Assembly (NCBI RefSeq): GCF_030263935.1
Contig: NZ_CP127162.1
Location: forward strand, 4,111,501-4,175,500
Length of the DNA stretch: 64,000 nucleotides
Reading direction: 5' to 3'
Source of the DNA: Paenibacillus polygoni
GTDB lineage: Bacteria > Bacillota > Bacilli > Paenibacillales > Paenibacillaceae
Below are positions 24,165 through 33,986 of the stretch, piece by piece. Under the pieces are notes generated by a model. The model saw only the letters and a program-made list of their open reading frames with translations. It ran no database searches and was not told where the DNA came from. The position numbers and the translations under genes are program-made. Every line of letters starts with the position of its first letter. Position 1 is the stretch's first letter.

Positions 24165-25907
24165 TTAATCTTTAGAATAGTCGCGAACACGCGGCGGAAT
24201 CAGCGATACGTCAACATCCTCATAAGAAATCTTAGGTCCTTCTTTACTCCATGTAGCGATACTTGTTTTTAGGAAGTTCTCATCATCACGTTCGGGGAAT
24301 TCCGGTTTATAGTGCGCTCCGCGGCTTTCGTTACGCAATAAAGCGCCCAGTGTCATGGCTTCCGATAACTCCAGCATGTTCCAAAGTTGTCTTGTAAACG
24401 AAGCTCCAGCATTATTCCAGCTTGATGTATCGTTGACATTGATGTTCTTATAACGTTCTTTCAGTTCTTTAATCTTACCGATGGTTTGCTCAAGCTTGTC
24501 GTTGTGACGAACAACCGTCATGTTGTCTGTCATCCACTCGCCCAGCTCTTTATGAATTACATAGGCATTCTCGCTGCCTTGCATTTTGGTAATTTGATCG
24601 TACTTCTCGGATTGTTGTTTTCTATATCCATCAAAAACAGAGGAAGAAACATCTTGTGTCGATTTTTTCATTCCTTTGATGTATTCCACTGCTTTCGGTC
24701 CTGCAACCATGCCGCCGTAGATCGCTGACACCAAAGAGTTTGCACCTAGCCGGTTTGCACCATGATATTGATATTCGCATTCACCTGCTGCAAAGAGTCC
24801 AGGAATATTTGTCATTTGGTTATAATCCACCCACATACCGCCCATAGAATAATGAACTGCAGGGAAAATCTTCATTGGAATTTTACGCGGGTCATCACCC
24901 ATAAATTTCTCATAAATTTCAATAATACCGCCAAGCTTTACATCCAGTTCCTTCGGATCTTTGTGAGACAAGTCAAGATAAACCATGTTCTCCCCATTAA
25001 TCCCAAGCTTCTGACTAACGCACACATCAAAAATTTCACGAGTTGCAATATCCCGCGGTACAAGGTTACCGTAAGAAGGATATTTCTCTTCAAGGAAATA
25101 CCAAGGTTTGCCGTCTTTATAAGTCCAGATTCGGCCGCCTTCACCGCGCGCAGACTCAGACATCAGTCTTAATTTGTCATCGCCGGGAATCGCAGTCGGG
25201 TGAATTTGAATGAACTCACCATTCGCATAATTTACACCTTGTTGATACACAGCACTTGCAGCTGTTCCTGTATTAATTACGGAGTTTGTTGTTTTACCGA
25301 AAATAATACCAGGACCGCCAGTAGCAAGAATGGTGGCATCTGCTGCAAAAGTAACCACTTCCATGTTACGCAGATCCTGAGCTACGATTCCGCGGCATAC
25401 GCCCTCATCGTCTACCACTGCTTGCAGGAACTCCCAATGTTCATGCTTCGTTACGAGTCCAGCTGTTTCCCAGCGGCGTACCTGTTCATCTAGTGCATAC
25501 AGAAGCTGCTGCCCTGTTGTTGCACCTGCATACGCTGTACGGTGATGCTTCGTTCCACCAAAACGGCGGAAATCAAGAAGCCCTTCCGGTGTACGGTTAA
25601 ACATAACACCCATCCGGTCCATCAAGTGAATAATCCCCGGCGCAGCTTCACACATTGCTTTAACGGGCGGCTGATTCGCCAGGAAGTCACCGCCGTATAC
25701 GGTGTCATCAAAATGCACCCAAGGTGAATCCCCTTCCCCTTTGGTATTAACGGCTCCGTTGATACCGCCCTGTGCACACACGGAGTGAGATCTTTTTACA
25801 GGTACGATCGAAAATAAATGTACATGGACGCCGGCTTCAGCTGCCTTGATGGTAGCCATTAAACCTGCCAGACCACCGCCCACTACGATAACGTTAGTTG
25901 TAGCCAA
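24165..25907 (-). CDS. sdhA: succinate dehydrogenase flavoprotein subunit
   Basis: 580 residues. It oxidises succinate to fumarate in the TCA cycle and respiratory chain. The FAD-binding VVGGGLAGLMATIKAAEAG is at the N-terminus; SHSVCAQGGING near residue 41 carries the His that binds FAD covalently; HPTAIPG near 232 and SESARGEGGRIW near 250 are active-site segments; HYSMGGMWVDYN near 354 and GANRLGANSLVSAIYGG near 383 complete the fold. The partner genes sdhC and sdhB flank it in the same operon. Confidence 0.97.
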   Translation of the reverse strand: MATTNVIVVGGGLAGLMATIKAAEAGVHVHLFSIVPVKRSHSVCAQGGINGAVNTKGEGDSPWVHFDDTVYGGDFLANQPPVKAMCEAAPGIIHLMDRMGVMFNRTPEGLLDFRRFGGTKHHRTAYAGATTGQQLLYALDEQVRRWETAGLVTKHEHWEFLQAVVDDEGVCRGIVAQDLRNMEVVTFAADATILATGGPGIIFGKTTNSVINTGTAASAVYQQGVNYANGEFIQIHPTAIPGDDKLRLMSESARGEGGRIWTYKDGKPWYFLEEKYPSYGNLVPRDIATREIFDVCVSQKLGINGENMVYLDLSHKDPKELDVKLGGIIEIYEKFMGDDPRKIPMKIFPAVHYSMGGMWVDYNQMTNIPGLFAAGECEYQYHGANRLGANSLVSAIYGGMVAGPKAVEYIKGMKKSTQDVSSSVFDGYRKQQSEKYDQITKMQGSENAYVIHKELGEWMTDNMTVVRHNDKLEQTIGKIKELKERYKNINVNDTSSWNNAGASFTRQLWNMLELSEAMTLGALLRNESRGAHYKPEFPERDDENFLKTSIATWSKEGPKISYEDVDVSLIPPRVRDYSKD

Positions 25908-25930
25908 TTCAGTTCACTCTCCCTTAAACC

Positions 25931-26593
25931 TCAGACTGTCTTCCATATTTGAATAAAAGCGGACGCTTCATCGAACTCCACGCCGCGGAATGCGAATAAT
26001 GATGCGATAAACATAACGGAAACGAGTGCAAACATGCTCATACAAATATAAGAAGATACGCGCTGCGAACGTGGTCCGCGTGTGATCCCCCAGCTTACTA
26101 AGAATGACCATAGGCCATTGGCAAAGTGGTATGATGCAGATACTACACTGATCAAATAAATAACAAAGAAGATTGGATTCATCACGATATCGTGCATAAC
26201 ACTGCCCAGCTGCTCATGTGTTACATTCCCAAGAGCTACCTGAACTCGAGTCTCATATAAATGCCAGATTACAAAGACAAACGTAATGACACCGGAAATC
26301 CGCTGCAGCGTGTATCTCCAGTTACGTTCATTGCCAAAACGTCCCACATTCGGTTTTGCTTGATAAGCAATATACAACCCGTACACACCATGGAACAATA
26401 GCGGCAGCCAAATAAAAAATATTTCCAGGACAAGTACAAGCGGAAGACTATTCAGAAAAGCAACCGAATCCTTAAACGCTTGCGGGCCGCCCTCAACGGC
26501 TGAAAAATTTGTAATCAAGTGCTCGAGGAAAAACAAGCTCAGCGGGATGACACCAAGAAGCGAGTGGAGCTTTCTCGAATAAAACCCTTTCAT
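25931..26593 (-). CDS. sdhC: succinate dehydrogenase cytochrome b558 subunit
   Basis: 220 residues with five hydrophobic membrane segments (for example IPLSLFFLEHLITNFS, LEIFFIWLPLLFHGVYGLYI, ITFVFVIWHLYETRV). Conserved His residues in the first four helices (EHL, FHG, WHL, YHFANGLW) are the ligands of two b hemes in the B. subtilis type enzyme, which reduces menaquinone. It anchors SdhAB at the inner membrane face. First gene of the operon, preceded by an AAAGGGGAAC ribosome binding site. Confidence 0.93.
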   Translation of the reverse strand: MKGFYSRKLHSLLGVIPLSLFFLEHLITNFSAVEGGPQAFKDSVAFLNSLPLVLVLEIFFIWLPLLFHGVYGLYIAYQAKPNVGRFGNERNWRYTLQRISGVITFVFVIWHLYETRVQVALGNVTHEQLGSVMHDIVMNPIFFVIYLISVVSASYHFANGLWSFLVSWGITRGPRSQRVSSYICMSMFALVSVMFIASLFAFRGVEFDEASAFIQIWKTV

Positions 26594-26839
26594 AAATTGA
26601 CGTTCCCCTTTCCCATGTACAGCGTTTTCATATTTTGAATTGAAAGATCACCGCATTACCCTTTGCGAACAAAGGGATCGACAAATTGCTCCATATTCCT
26701 ACTTGTGAACAACTTGTGTCTTGTTTTATGTTACCTCTTTTTCTCTTATAATGGAATTGCAATATAATTATTACATGTTATAACTAAAAGGTATAAGCAT
26801 ACATTCCTGATCCAAAGGATATCTTGGAGGTGCACATAG

Positions 26840-27763
26840 ATGTTTGAAGAAATGCAAGCCTTTGCTACCGTTGTAGAACAATCCAGTCTGAATCAGGCAT
26901 CGAAACTGCTAAATCTATCCCAGCCGGCCTTATCACGAAAAATAGCCAAGCTCGAAGGTGAGCTTGGCGTTACACTCTTTAATCGGAAAGGAAAAAGGCT
27001 TGAACTGACGACCATCGGTCGTCTTACTTATGACTTTGCCCTAGAACAGCGTCAGCATCAATTGAAATTTCTGCAGTCCTTGGCTCAGTTTAAAGATGAC
27101 ACCGACAGTATCATCACACTAGGAGCAAGTCTTACAACGCTTCAAACTACGCTGCCTCCCCTGATCTCAGCTTTTATGGATAACCATCCCCATGCAGAGA
27201 TTAAGCTCGTCACAGGAAAAACACATGAGATTGTATCGGCAGTCAGAGATCGGCGAGCGGATGTAGGCATCGTTGCTTCATCTATCAGTGAGCCAGGTCT
27301 AAATTGTTGTCCTTTATTTGAGGACCATCTAGAACTTGTAGTCCCCAGCACTCATCCGCTGAGCGGAAAAGTATCATGCATGGAAGATTTACAGAAACTG
27401 CCGATGATTACTTTTTCCAAGGGGACATGGTACCGCAAATTAACGGACGATCTGTTTCACCGAACGGGAATTATGCCTGATATTCGTATGGAGATTGATT
27501 CCTTTGAGGCTATTATCCGTCTGCTTCCTACTTGTAAAGCAGCCGCTTTACTCCCTAAATCCTACGTTAGACCGCAGCTGCTGTCAGACAATGATCTAGT
27601 CACAGTACAGATCTCTGAGCTGAAGCAGACGCTGCGAACGACCTGTATGATCTATGGAAAAAAAGAAGAGCTCAGCGCAACCGCCAAGCAGTGGATTCAG
27701 GAAACAAATGATTTTTTTGCATGCCCGCCGCTTACCATGATGCGTCTTCCTTTTACTCGTTAA
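26840..27763 (+). CDS. LysR-family transcriptional regulator, divergent from sdhCAB
   Basis: 307 residues: winged HTH at 1-60 (MFEEMQAFATVVEQSSLNQA, then LNLSQPALSRKIAKLEGEL) and an inducer-binding domain from about 90 (IITLGASLTTLQTTLPPLI). The gene is transcribed away from sdhCAB across 246 bp, an arrangement in which LysR proteins often control the divergent operon. A role in TCA-cycle or redox control of sdh is therefore plausible but unproven. GGAGGTG lies about 7 nt before the ATG. Its 3' end overlaps the ktr regulatory-subunit gene on the other strand by 11 bp. Confidence 0.88.
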   Translation: MFEEMQAFATVVEQSSLNQASKLLNLSQPALSRKIAKLEGELGVTLFNRKGKRLELTTIGRLTYDFALEQRQHQLKFLQSLAQFKDDTDSIITLGASLTTLQTTLPPLISAFMDNHPHAEIKLVTGKTHEIVSAVRDRRADVGIVASSISEPGLNCCPLFEDHLELVVPSTHPLSGKVSCMEDLQKLPMITFSKGTWYRKLTDDLFHRTGIMPDIRMEIDSFEAIIRLLPTCKAAALLPKSYVRPQLLSDNDLVTVQISELKQTLRTTCMIYGKKEELSATAKQWIQETNDFFACPPLTMMRLPFTR

Positions 27764-28418
27764 TAACTTCTTCTTCAAATCGATCAATATTGGAATGGGT
27801 ACCGATAATGACCATAATATCTCCGCCGTTAATGGCATCCAGCGCAGTAGGGGCGATAATTACGCCCTCTTTCTTTTGCAAAGCGACAACACTGCAATTA
27901 AAACGGGCTCTCGTATTTACCTCACTCAGAGTTTTACCATCCAAATGCTCAGGAGCTGTAATTTCCACGATCGTGTAGTTATCCGATAAATCAATATAAT
28001 CAAGCAGATTGGGAGTAACAAGCTGATGAGCGACCCGCTTTCCCATATCTCTCTCAGGATAAACTACACGATCGACTCCGAGTTTCTCCAGCGCCCTGCC
28101 GTGCAGTAAAGAAATTGCCTTGGCAATGACTTTTTTTACACCGAGTTCTTTTAACAAAATCGCACTTAAAATACTCATCTGCACATCATCGCCGATTGCG
28201 ACGATTCCGCAGTCAAAGTTTCGAACACCAAGCGAGCGCAGCATGTCCTCGTCTGAGGCATCCGCTACCACGGTATGAGTCAGCACATCACTCATGTCAT
28301 TTACAATCTCTTCATTACGGTCTATGCCGAGCACTTCATATCCTTTTTCAACGAGTTCCATTGCAAGGCTCGATCCAAATCGACCAAGCCCAACGACTAC
28401 AAATTGTTGTTTCTTCAT
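27753..28418 (-). CDS. ktrA: Ktr potassium-uptake regulatory subunit (RCK protein)
   Basis: 221 residues, the size of KtrA/KtrC. An RCK_N Rossmann fold (FVVVGLGRFGSSLAMELVEKG with GxGxxG, then VLGIDRN) binds ADP/ATP, and an RCK_C domain from about residue 140 (NYTIVEITAPEHLDGKTL) binds c-di-AMP in characterised homologues. It forms a cytoplasmic octameric ring that gates the membrane subunit encoded 18 bp upstream. Whether it corresponds to KtrA or KtrC cannot be decided here. Confidence 0.9.
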   Translation of the reverse strand: MKKQQFVVVGLGRFGSSLAMELVEKGYEVLGIDRNEEIVNDMSDVLTHTVVADASDEDMLRSLGVRNFDCGIVAIGDDVQMSILSAILLKELGVKKVIAKAISLLHGRALEKLGVDRVVYPERDMGKRVAHQLVTPNLLDYIDLSDNYTIVEITAPEHLDGKTLSEVNTRARFNCSVVALQKKEGVIIAPTALDAINGGDIMVIIGTHSNIDRFEEEVINE

Positions 28419-28436
28419 CTTTATATTAAAACTCCC

Positions 28437-29777
28437 TTACCCTATTATGATCTTGCCTTCAGGGTGTCTGTATAGTTCTTTGTTCTTCTTGCTAAGCGCG
28501 TAGCCTAGTGTAATGGGACCAAGACGACCGACAAACATTGTTAAACTAATCAGCAATTTCCCAATCAAGGAAAGATCGGGTGTTAGTCCCATGGAGAGAC
28601 CGACCGTACCAAAGGCTGAAGTGGTTTCAAATAAAATAGCCAAGAATGAACTGTCTTCCATTGTCGATAGAATCATCGTCACTCCGATGACGACCACGAG
28701 AGATAACATGGTAATCGTCAATGCTTTAAATATTCGCTCTTGCGGAATTCGATAACGAAACATTACTACATCATCTTGCCCCTTAACCATGGAGATTACC
28801 GCTCCGATAAGAATCGCAAAGGTTGTCGTTTTGATCCCTCCGCCTGTAGAGCCTGGAGAAGCGCCAATAAACATCAATATAATAAAGAAAAACTGAGTTA
28901 CTTGCTGAAGTCCGGCAATATCAACCGTGTTCATGCCTGTTGTCCGAGTGGTAATGGACTGAAAGAAAGACGCGAGTATTTTCCCCCCTGCATCCAGTTG
29001 TCCGAGTGTCTTAGGGTTGGTGAATTCCAGAAATAAGAACATGACTGTCCCAAAAATAATGAGAAACGAAGTCACCGAAATGACTACTTTAGAATGTAAT
29101 GATAATTTTCGAATCTGACGGATTCCAACTAAATCAGATAAAACGACAAATCCAAGACCGCCAAGAATGATGATAGCCATACTGACGATATTGATGACCG
29201 GATCATTTACGTACAGAGTTAAACTTCGGAAATCACCAAACAAATCAAACCCTGCATTATTAAACAGAGAGATCGAATGAAACACACCAAAATAGAGGGC
29301 TTTGCCAAACGGCATATCAAAAGACCAGCGTATTGTTAAGAGGAGTGCTCCAATCAACTCTATAGTAATAGAGTAAAATAATACTTTCCTTACCAGTTTT
29401 ACAATGCCTTCAATTGAATTCTGATTTAAAGCTTGCTGTAAAATAAGCCGTTCACGCAGGGATATCTTTCGCCGAAAGACAATCGCGATCAGAGTCGTCA
29501 TTGTCATAAATCCCAAACCGCCAAGCTGGATGAGTACAGCAATCACTACTTGGCCAAATACAGAAAAATAATGCCCCGTATCCAGTACGACAAGTCCAGT
29601 TACACATGTTGCCGATGTTGCCGTAAAAAAAGCATCTATAAATGCGATCCTTTCCCCTGTTGTATTAGCAATCGGAAGCATCAGCAGCAAAGTACCAACC
29701 ATAATAATGGCTGCAAAGCCGAGCACTAATATTTGAGGCGGGTTTAATTTAAAGATACGGGCAGTCATGTTAAACAC
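28437..29777 (-). CDS. ktrB: Ktr/Trk-family potassium transporter membrane subunit
   Basis: 446 residues with the four M1-P-M2 repeats of the TrkH/KtrB superfamily. Selectivity-filter glycines appear in TSATCVTGLV near residue 52, SLFNNAGFDLFG near 172, TTRTGMNTVDIAG near 285 and TSAFGTVGLSMG near 400. It moves K+ (with Na+) into the cell. The ATG at 29777 is preceded by GAGGTGAACAAG. The upstream leader of about 225 nt folds into a terminator-like hairpin, suggesting control before translation. Confidence 0.92.
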   Translation of the reverse strand: MFNMTARIFKLNPPQILVLGFAAIIMVGTLLLMLPIANTTGERIAFIDAFFTATSATCVTGLVVLDTGHYFSVFGQVVIAVLIQLGGLGFMTMTTLIAIVFRRKISLRERLILQQALNQNSIEGIVKLVRKVLFYSITIELIGALLLTIRWSFDMPFGKALYFGVFHSISLFNNAGFDLFGDFRSLTLYVNDPVINIVSMAIIILGGLGFVVLSDLVGIRQIRKLSLHSKVVISVTSFLIIFGTVMFLFLEFTNPKTLGQLDAGGKILASFFQSITTRTTGMNTVDIAGLQQVTQFFFIILMFIGASPGSTGGGIKTTTFAILIGAVISMVKGQDDVVMFRYRIPQERIFKALTITMLSLVVVIGVTMILSTMEDSSFLAILFETTSAFGTVGLSMGLTPDLSLIGKLLISLTMFVGRLGPITLGYALSKKNKELYRHPEGKIIIG

Positions 29778-30002
29778 TTGTTCACCTCATTCATTAGCTT
29801 CAATTAAAAAGAGAACCTTTTCCGAGCAATTTGTATAGCTCTAGGTAATGGTTCCCCCCTGTTTTTTCTTTTTAGGATTTATTCTGCCCAGGACCATAAG
29901 AAGTTCATCCCCGATTATAAGTCTTCCCCAAACATGAACACAAAATGAAAGAACCGATAATTTAAAAGAAATTCATTCAAATTAGCATATATTCATCCAT
30001 AA
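29778..30002 (-). ncRNA. structured leader of the ktr operon, possible attenuator
   Basis: From the promoter at 30010-30037 the ktr mRNA would have a ~225-nt leader. Near its end GAACC (about 29862) pairs with GGTTC (about 29822), with inner GAGC/GCTC, followed by TCTTTTTAATT: a terminator-like hairpin about 40 nt before the start codon. The GAACC arm can alternatively join CAGGGGGGAACC with the upstream GGTCCTG, an antiterminator-like pairing. I do not see the c-di-AMP (ydaO) consensus, so the ligand, if any, is unknown. Confidence 0.4.
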
Positions 30003-30009
30003 AGATTAG

Positions 30010-30037
30010 ATTATAAGACAATATTGGATATTTACAA
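30010..30037 (-). promoter_or_regulatory. sigma-A promoter of the ktr operon
   Basis: On the minus strand TTGTAA and TATAAT are separated by 16 bp. Transcription would start near 30003, which leaves a long leader before ktrB. Confidence 0.6.
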
Positions 30038-30154
30038 GCTTATAAACGCTTTATCATAGAATTGCTCGTTCCACTCGCTTTCACTATGTGGCTATGCTAT
30101 CTTTACAGTAAACTTATTATCACGATTTACCTGTAAATTACAAGGAGGAATATC

Positions 30155-31864
30155 ATGAATCGAACAGGGCAGCCCCTTGTGCTTACCGCCAATTTCAAAC
30201 GGCTTTGCGTGCTGGGAGCGATTGGTCTCATTTTGTTTGTTGTCTTTCAGATTTTACCGGGAACTGCGATGCAGTCCACTGAACAGCAGACACAGAAGGT
30301 AATTACAAAACAAGAAGCCTTTGAGGCAGCTTTGCCTTATGCACAGCAGCAAGCAGGAATTTCAGCAGACAACGTCTCATATGAAGATGTACTTGTCACC
30401 TATAAGTCACACTCGGATTTCTACGGCTATCTTGTAGCTAATGAGCTGCTTGTTTCATACAACGAACAGTTTAAACAGCAATATCCCTATGATCTATACA
30501 GTGTAAGGATACCCGACTCAGAGGGCGGGCAGGTGACTGTCGATGTACATATGAATACGGGGATCCCCGTCAGCTACACTCATGAGTTTCCTTCTTCTTC
30601 CTATTTGGATCTCGAAGTGCTTCCCGCATCTAAAGTCGAAGAAGCGCTGCTAATCAACCGAATGGCAGAAGGAGGGATTACTTTATCAGAAAAACAACAG
30701 CTGGCTGCACCCATCTTAGCCGCTGCAGGTTATACGCCCAGTAAGCTGAACCTGCAAAATACGGATGAATCGGATACAGGCCTTATCTATACGGATCCTT
30801 CCATGAAAATTGGAGACTCTGTTCTTGAACTCAGGTTCACCTTTGAGAATGGAGAGATACGTTCCTATGAGCCTCGTTTCTCTGTTCCGGCAGCTCATAC
30901 AGCCTATGTAGAAAAACAAACATCTCAAGCCACAATCATGACGCTTGTCGGTTACGGTTTATTCACTTTACTGCTTGGTGTTCTAGCCATTATCTATAGT
31001 GTCCGTACCCGAGCATACACCTCTTTTAAACGGGGAATCTGGCTGTCCATTTTATACTTCCTGTTTACCATGATCGGTACCTTTAATCTGCTTCCCACGT
31101 TTCAAGCAGAAGGCTATTCAACGGCGATGCTTATCATACTTCTCAGCATACAAGCCTTGTTTACCCTTGCCATGACTTGTCTTGTGTACTTCTCCCTTGT
31201 GGCGGGTAATGGACTTTGGCGTAAAGATGGATTGAATCTATGGCCGCAATCCAAGGAAGAAGGATATGGACGTTATGTACTGAACAGTATGTATTCCGGT
31301 TATCTCTGGGCATTCGCTTTGTTAGGGCTTCAATCCGTCATTTTTCTCTTTTTAGAAAAGGGCCTCGGTTCCTGGTCAACAACAGATGCAAGCCAGTCAC
31401 CGTATAACATGCTCTATCCATGGCTTATGCCTCTGCTTGCTTGGATGGCTGGTATTGGAGAAGAAGCTGTATATCGTTTGTTCGGTATCCGTATGTTCAA
31501 AAAAATGGTGCGCAGTACCATTCTGGCAAGTCTGATCACTTCTGTGATCTGGGCTATGGGTCATACGCTGTACCCGATCTACCCTGTTATCACAAGACCG
31601 ATCGAACTTACCATTATTGGACTCGTGTTCAGCTATATAATGATCAGATACGGATTTATTACTTCCATGTTTAGTCACGTCATATTTAACAGCATTCTGA
31701 TGGGAGTCAGCTTAATCATGATGATGGATACAGTGAATGTATTCGCGGGTGTTTTTTGGATCATTCTTCCCGCTATTGTGGGTTATATTATCTATCGATT
31801 TAATCCTGCACCTAAAAAAAAGAAGCCGTTATTCACGGCTCCTCATCTTGAAGAGAATCAATAA
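30155..31864 (+). CDS. CPBP-family intramembrane metalloprotease
   Basis: 569 residues. After one N-terminal membrane segment ([17 protein letters not shown]) comes a large extracytoplasmic region (about 45-250) and then seven or eight membrane segments. The C-terminal CPBP/Abi domain has all motifs: [14 protein letters not shown] near residue 430 (EExxxR), WAMGHTLYP near 470 and [10 protein letters not shown] near 510 (HxxxN). These residues form the active site of Rce1-type proteases. The long extracytoplasmic part suggests a sensor or substrate-binding role; no substrate is known. AAGGAGG precedes the ATG. The 3' end overlaps uvrC. Confidence 0.85.
   Translation: MNRTGQPLVLTANFKRLCVLGAIGLILFVVFQILPGTAMQSTEQQTQKVITKQEAFEAALPYAQQQAGISADNVSYEDVLVTYKSHSDFYGYLVANELLVSYNEQFKQQYPYDLYSVRIPDSEGGQVTVDVHMNTGIPVSYTHEFPSSSYLDLEVLPASKVEEALLINRMAEGGITLSEKQQLAAPILAAAGYTPSKLNLQNTDESDTGLIYTDPSMKIGDSVLELRFTFENGEIRSYEPRFSVPAAHTAYVEKQTSQATIMTLVGYGLFTLLLGVLAIIYSVRTRAYTSFKRGIWLSILYFLFTMIGTFNLLPTFQAEGYSTAMLIILLSIQALFTLAMTCLVYFSLVAGNGLWRKDGLNLWPQSKEEGYGRYVLNSMYSGYLWAFALLGLQSVIFLFLEKGLGSWSTTDASQSPYNMLYPWLMPLLAWMAGIGEEAVYRLFGIRMFKKMVRSTILASLITSVIWAMGHTLYPIYPVITRPIELTIIGLVFSYIMIRYGFITSMFSHVIFNSILMGVSLIMMMDTVNVFAGVFWIILPAIVGYIIYRFNPAPKKKKPLFTAPHLEENQ
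31816..31842 (-). terminator. uvrC terminator inside the end of the CPBP gene
   Basis: On the minus strand AGCCGT pairs with ACGGCT around GAATA, followed by TCTTTTTTTT. The hairpin includes the uvrC stop codon (31833-31835). On the plus strand the same bases encode the KKKKPLF end of the CPBP protein. Confidence 0.8.
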
Positions 31865-33746
31865 TTTGTTTGGCGAGTTTATCGCCGATGGAAAGAGGCC
31901 GGAAATCTTCAATGCTGGCCTCTTTAATTTTGCGTAAAGAACCAAAATGTTTGAGTAACATCTTGCGTCTCTTCTCCCCGATTCCCGGAATGGAATCCAG
32001 CTTAGAGACAACCATAGACTTCCCGCGCTGCTCACGGTGGAACGTAATGGCATAGCGGTGAACCTCTTCCTGGATCCGGTGAAGAAGATAAAATTCCTGA
32101 CTGTCGCGAGCAAGCTGCACCGTTTCGTAGGTATCGCCTTTCATCAGCTGCGCCGTCTTATGTTTTGCATCTTTTACAAGTCCGCACACCGGAATAAATA
32201 ATCCTAACTCATCATGCAAAATTTCCTGAGCTGCTGATATTTGACCTTTCCCGCCATCGACGATAATTAGATCAGGTCGCTTCAAGTCTTCCTTCAGCAC
32301 CCTCTCGTATCGGCGCCGGATCACTTCACGCATCGTCTCGTAGTCATCAGGTCCTTGTACAGTTCGAATCTTATATTTTCGGTATTCTTTCTTCTCCGGT
32401 TTTCCGTCAACGAATACCACCATGCCCGATACGGGATTTGAACCTTGGATATTCGAGTTATCAAAGGCTTCAATGCGGTTTAATGACGGAAGTCCAAGGG
32501 CACCAGCCAAGCGTTCTGCCGCTTTGGAGGTCCGTTCTTCGGTCCGTTCTATTAAACGGAATTTCTCATCAAGGGAAACCTTCGCGTTTTGAATCGCCAT
32601 GGTTACCATTTGACGCTTAAGTCCGCGTTTAGGAAGAAGCACTTTGATACCAAGCCAGTCTTGCAATAGTTCAGCCGCAGAGACAGGGTCATGCGTTCCA
32701 GCCGATTCTGCATGTTCTGATCTCAATAACGCGGCGGCTTCATCCTTTTCTTGATCTTCCTTATGATCCATCTCCTCTGCTACAGGAAGCAGAATTTCTT
32801 TAGGTAATGCGGGATTATCACTATAATACTGGGTTACGAAGGATATAAAATCACCGTAAGCATCCCCATAGAACGGAAAAGTCGTGACATGCCGTTCAAT
32901 CATTTTCCCTTGGCGGACATATAAAATTTGAACACACATCCACCCTTTATCCACAGCAAAACCAAATACGTCCCGGTCTTTATTATCCGCGGTCGTAATT
33001 TTCTGTTTCTCCATAAGCGCATCTATGCTCATAATCTGATCACGTAATTCTTTTGCCCGTTCAAAATAAAGATCTTCTGCGGCTTCATGCATTTTTTTCT
33101 CTAAATCTTTTCTTATTTCTTCATGACCACCGCTAAGGAAAGACCCAATCTCCTGACTGATGCCCTCATAGGTTTTTTTTGGAATCTCTTTCACACACGG
33201 AGCCATACACTGACCCATGTGGTAATAAAGACAAACGTCCTTAGGCATTACACCGCATTTACGGAGTGGATACATCCGGTCGAGCAGCTTTTTGGTCTGA
33301 TGTGCAGCGTAGGAGTTTGGATAAGGACCAAAATACTTTGCTTTATCCTTGAGGACTCTCCGAGTCACCTCTAATTTGGGATGGCGTTCGTTTGTTATTT
33401 TTAAGTAAGGAAATGTTTTGTCATCCTTTAAAAGCACATTATACTTCGGTTGATGTTGTTTTATGAGATTGAGCTCAAGTAACAATGCTTCTTTGTCACT
33501 ATTAGTGACGATATATTCGAAGTTGCGAATATCTGCAACGAGTCTTTGTGTTTTTCCATTATGACTGCCTGTAAAATAAGAGCGTACCCGGTTCTTCAGA
33601 ACTTTGGCTTTACCTACATAAATAATCGTTCCTTGTGCATTCTTCATGAGATAGCAGCCGGGAAGATCCGGAAGTAAAGCGAGCTTATGCTTGATGTTCT
33701 CAAGCGCTTTTTCTTGTTCTTCTATGCTCTCCAAATGCGAGTCCAT
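31833..33746 (-). CDS. uvrC: excinuclease ABC subunit C
   Basis: 637 residues. UvrC makes both incisions around a DNA lesion in nucleotide excision repair. The GIY-YIG nuclease lies at residues 25-105 ([18 protein letters not shown]), the Cys-rich patch [21 protein letters not shown] near 163, the UVR helix near 205-240 (interacts with UvrB), the RNase H-like nuclease from about 405 ([13 protein letters not shown], then [10 protein letters not shown]) and a helix-hairpin-helix end ([21 protein letters not shown]). GGAGGGG lies 8 nt before the ATG. Its 3' end overlaps the CPBP gene by 32 bp. Confidence 0.96.
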   Translation of the reverse strand: MDSHLESIEEQEKALENIKHKLALLPDLPGCYLMKNAQGTIIYVGKAKVLKNRVRSYFTGSHNGKTQRLVADIRNFEYIVTNSDKEALLLELNLIKQHQPKYNVLLKDDKTFPYLKITNERHPKLEVTRRVLKDKAKYFGPYPNSYAAHQTKKLLDRMYPLRKCGVMPKDVCLYYHMGQCMAPCVKEIPKKTYEGISQEIGSFLSGGHEEIRKDLEKKMHEAAEDLYFERAKELRDQIMSIDALMEKQKITTADNKDRDVFGFAVDKGWMCVQILYVRQGKMIERHVTTFPFYGDAYGDFISFVTQYYSDNPALPKEILLPVAEEMDHKEDQEKDEAAALLRSEHAESAGTHDPVSAAELLQDWLGIKVLLPKRGLKRQMVTMAIQNAKVSLDEKFRLIERTEERTSKAAERLAGALGLPSLNRIEAFDNSNIQGSNPVSGMVVFVDGKPEKKEYRKYKIRTVQGPDDYETMREVIRRRYERVLKEDLKRPDLIIVDGGKGQISAAQEILHDELGLFIPVCGLVKDAKHKTAQLMKGDTYETVQLARDSQEFYLLHRIQEEVHRYAITFHREQRGKSMVVSKLDSIPGIGEKRRKMLLKHFGSLRKIKEASIEDFRPLSIGDKLAKQIIDSLQDEEP

Positions 33747-33777
33747 CGCGGTTTCCCCTCCTAACCATGAACTAAGC

Positions 33778-33848
33778 TTTATATAAAAAGTTTATATAAA
33801 AAGAATCTCATCCTAAATCATCTATTAAATCATTTATTAAATCATCAT
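33778..33848. repeat. short AT-rich tandem repeats upstream of uvrC
   Basis: TTTATATAAAAAG is repeated twice in tandem (33778-33803), and a 12-bp unit around TATTAAATCAT is repeated at 33823-33846. These lie in the 240-bp gap between uvrC and trxA, where the uvrC promoter should be. Confidence 0.6.
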
Positions 33849-33935
33849 TATTAAACCATTTATCGAATACATGTTCTTATATCATAGTATAACTTCTTAT
33901 TCTTCTATTCAAGTGGAAGCCTATGGATTCCATAA

Positions 33936-33970
33936 AAAACGCCTCTGGCATAAATGCCAGAGGCGTTCCC
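33936..33970 (-). terminator. terminator of trxA
   Basis: AACGCCTCTGGCAT pairs with ATGCCAGAGGCGTT with a 3-nt loop; on the minus strand a T-run follows directly. Confidence 0.9.
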
Positions 33971-33986
33971 CTTATTCCAATCCGAA

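Noticed and set aside
29778..30002. c-di-AMP (ydaO) riboswitch before ktrB
   Set aside because: The leader has a GGGGAACC-like segment, but the other conserved blocks of that class are not visible. Kept only as an unassigned leader.
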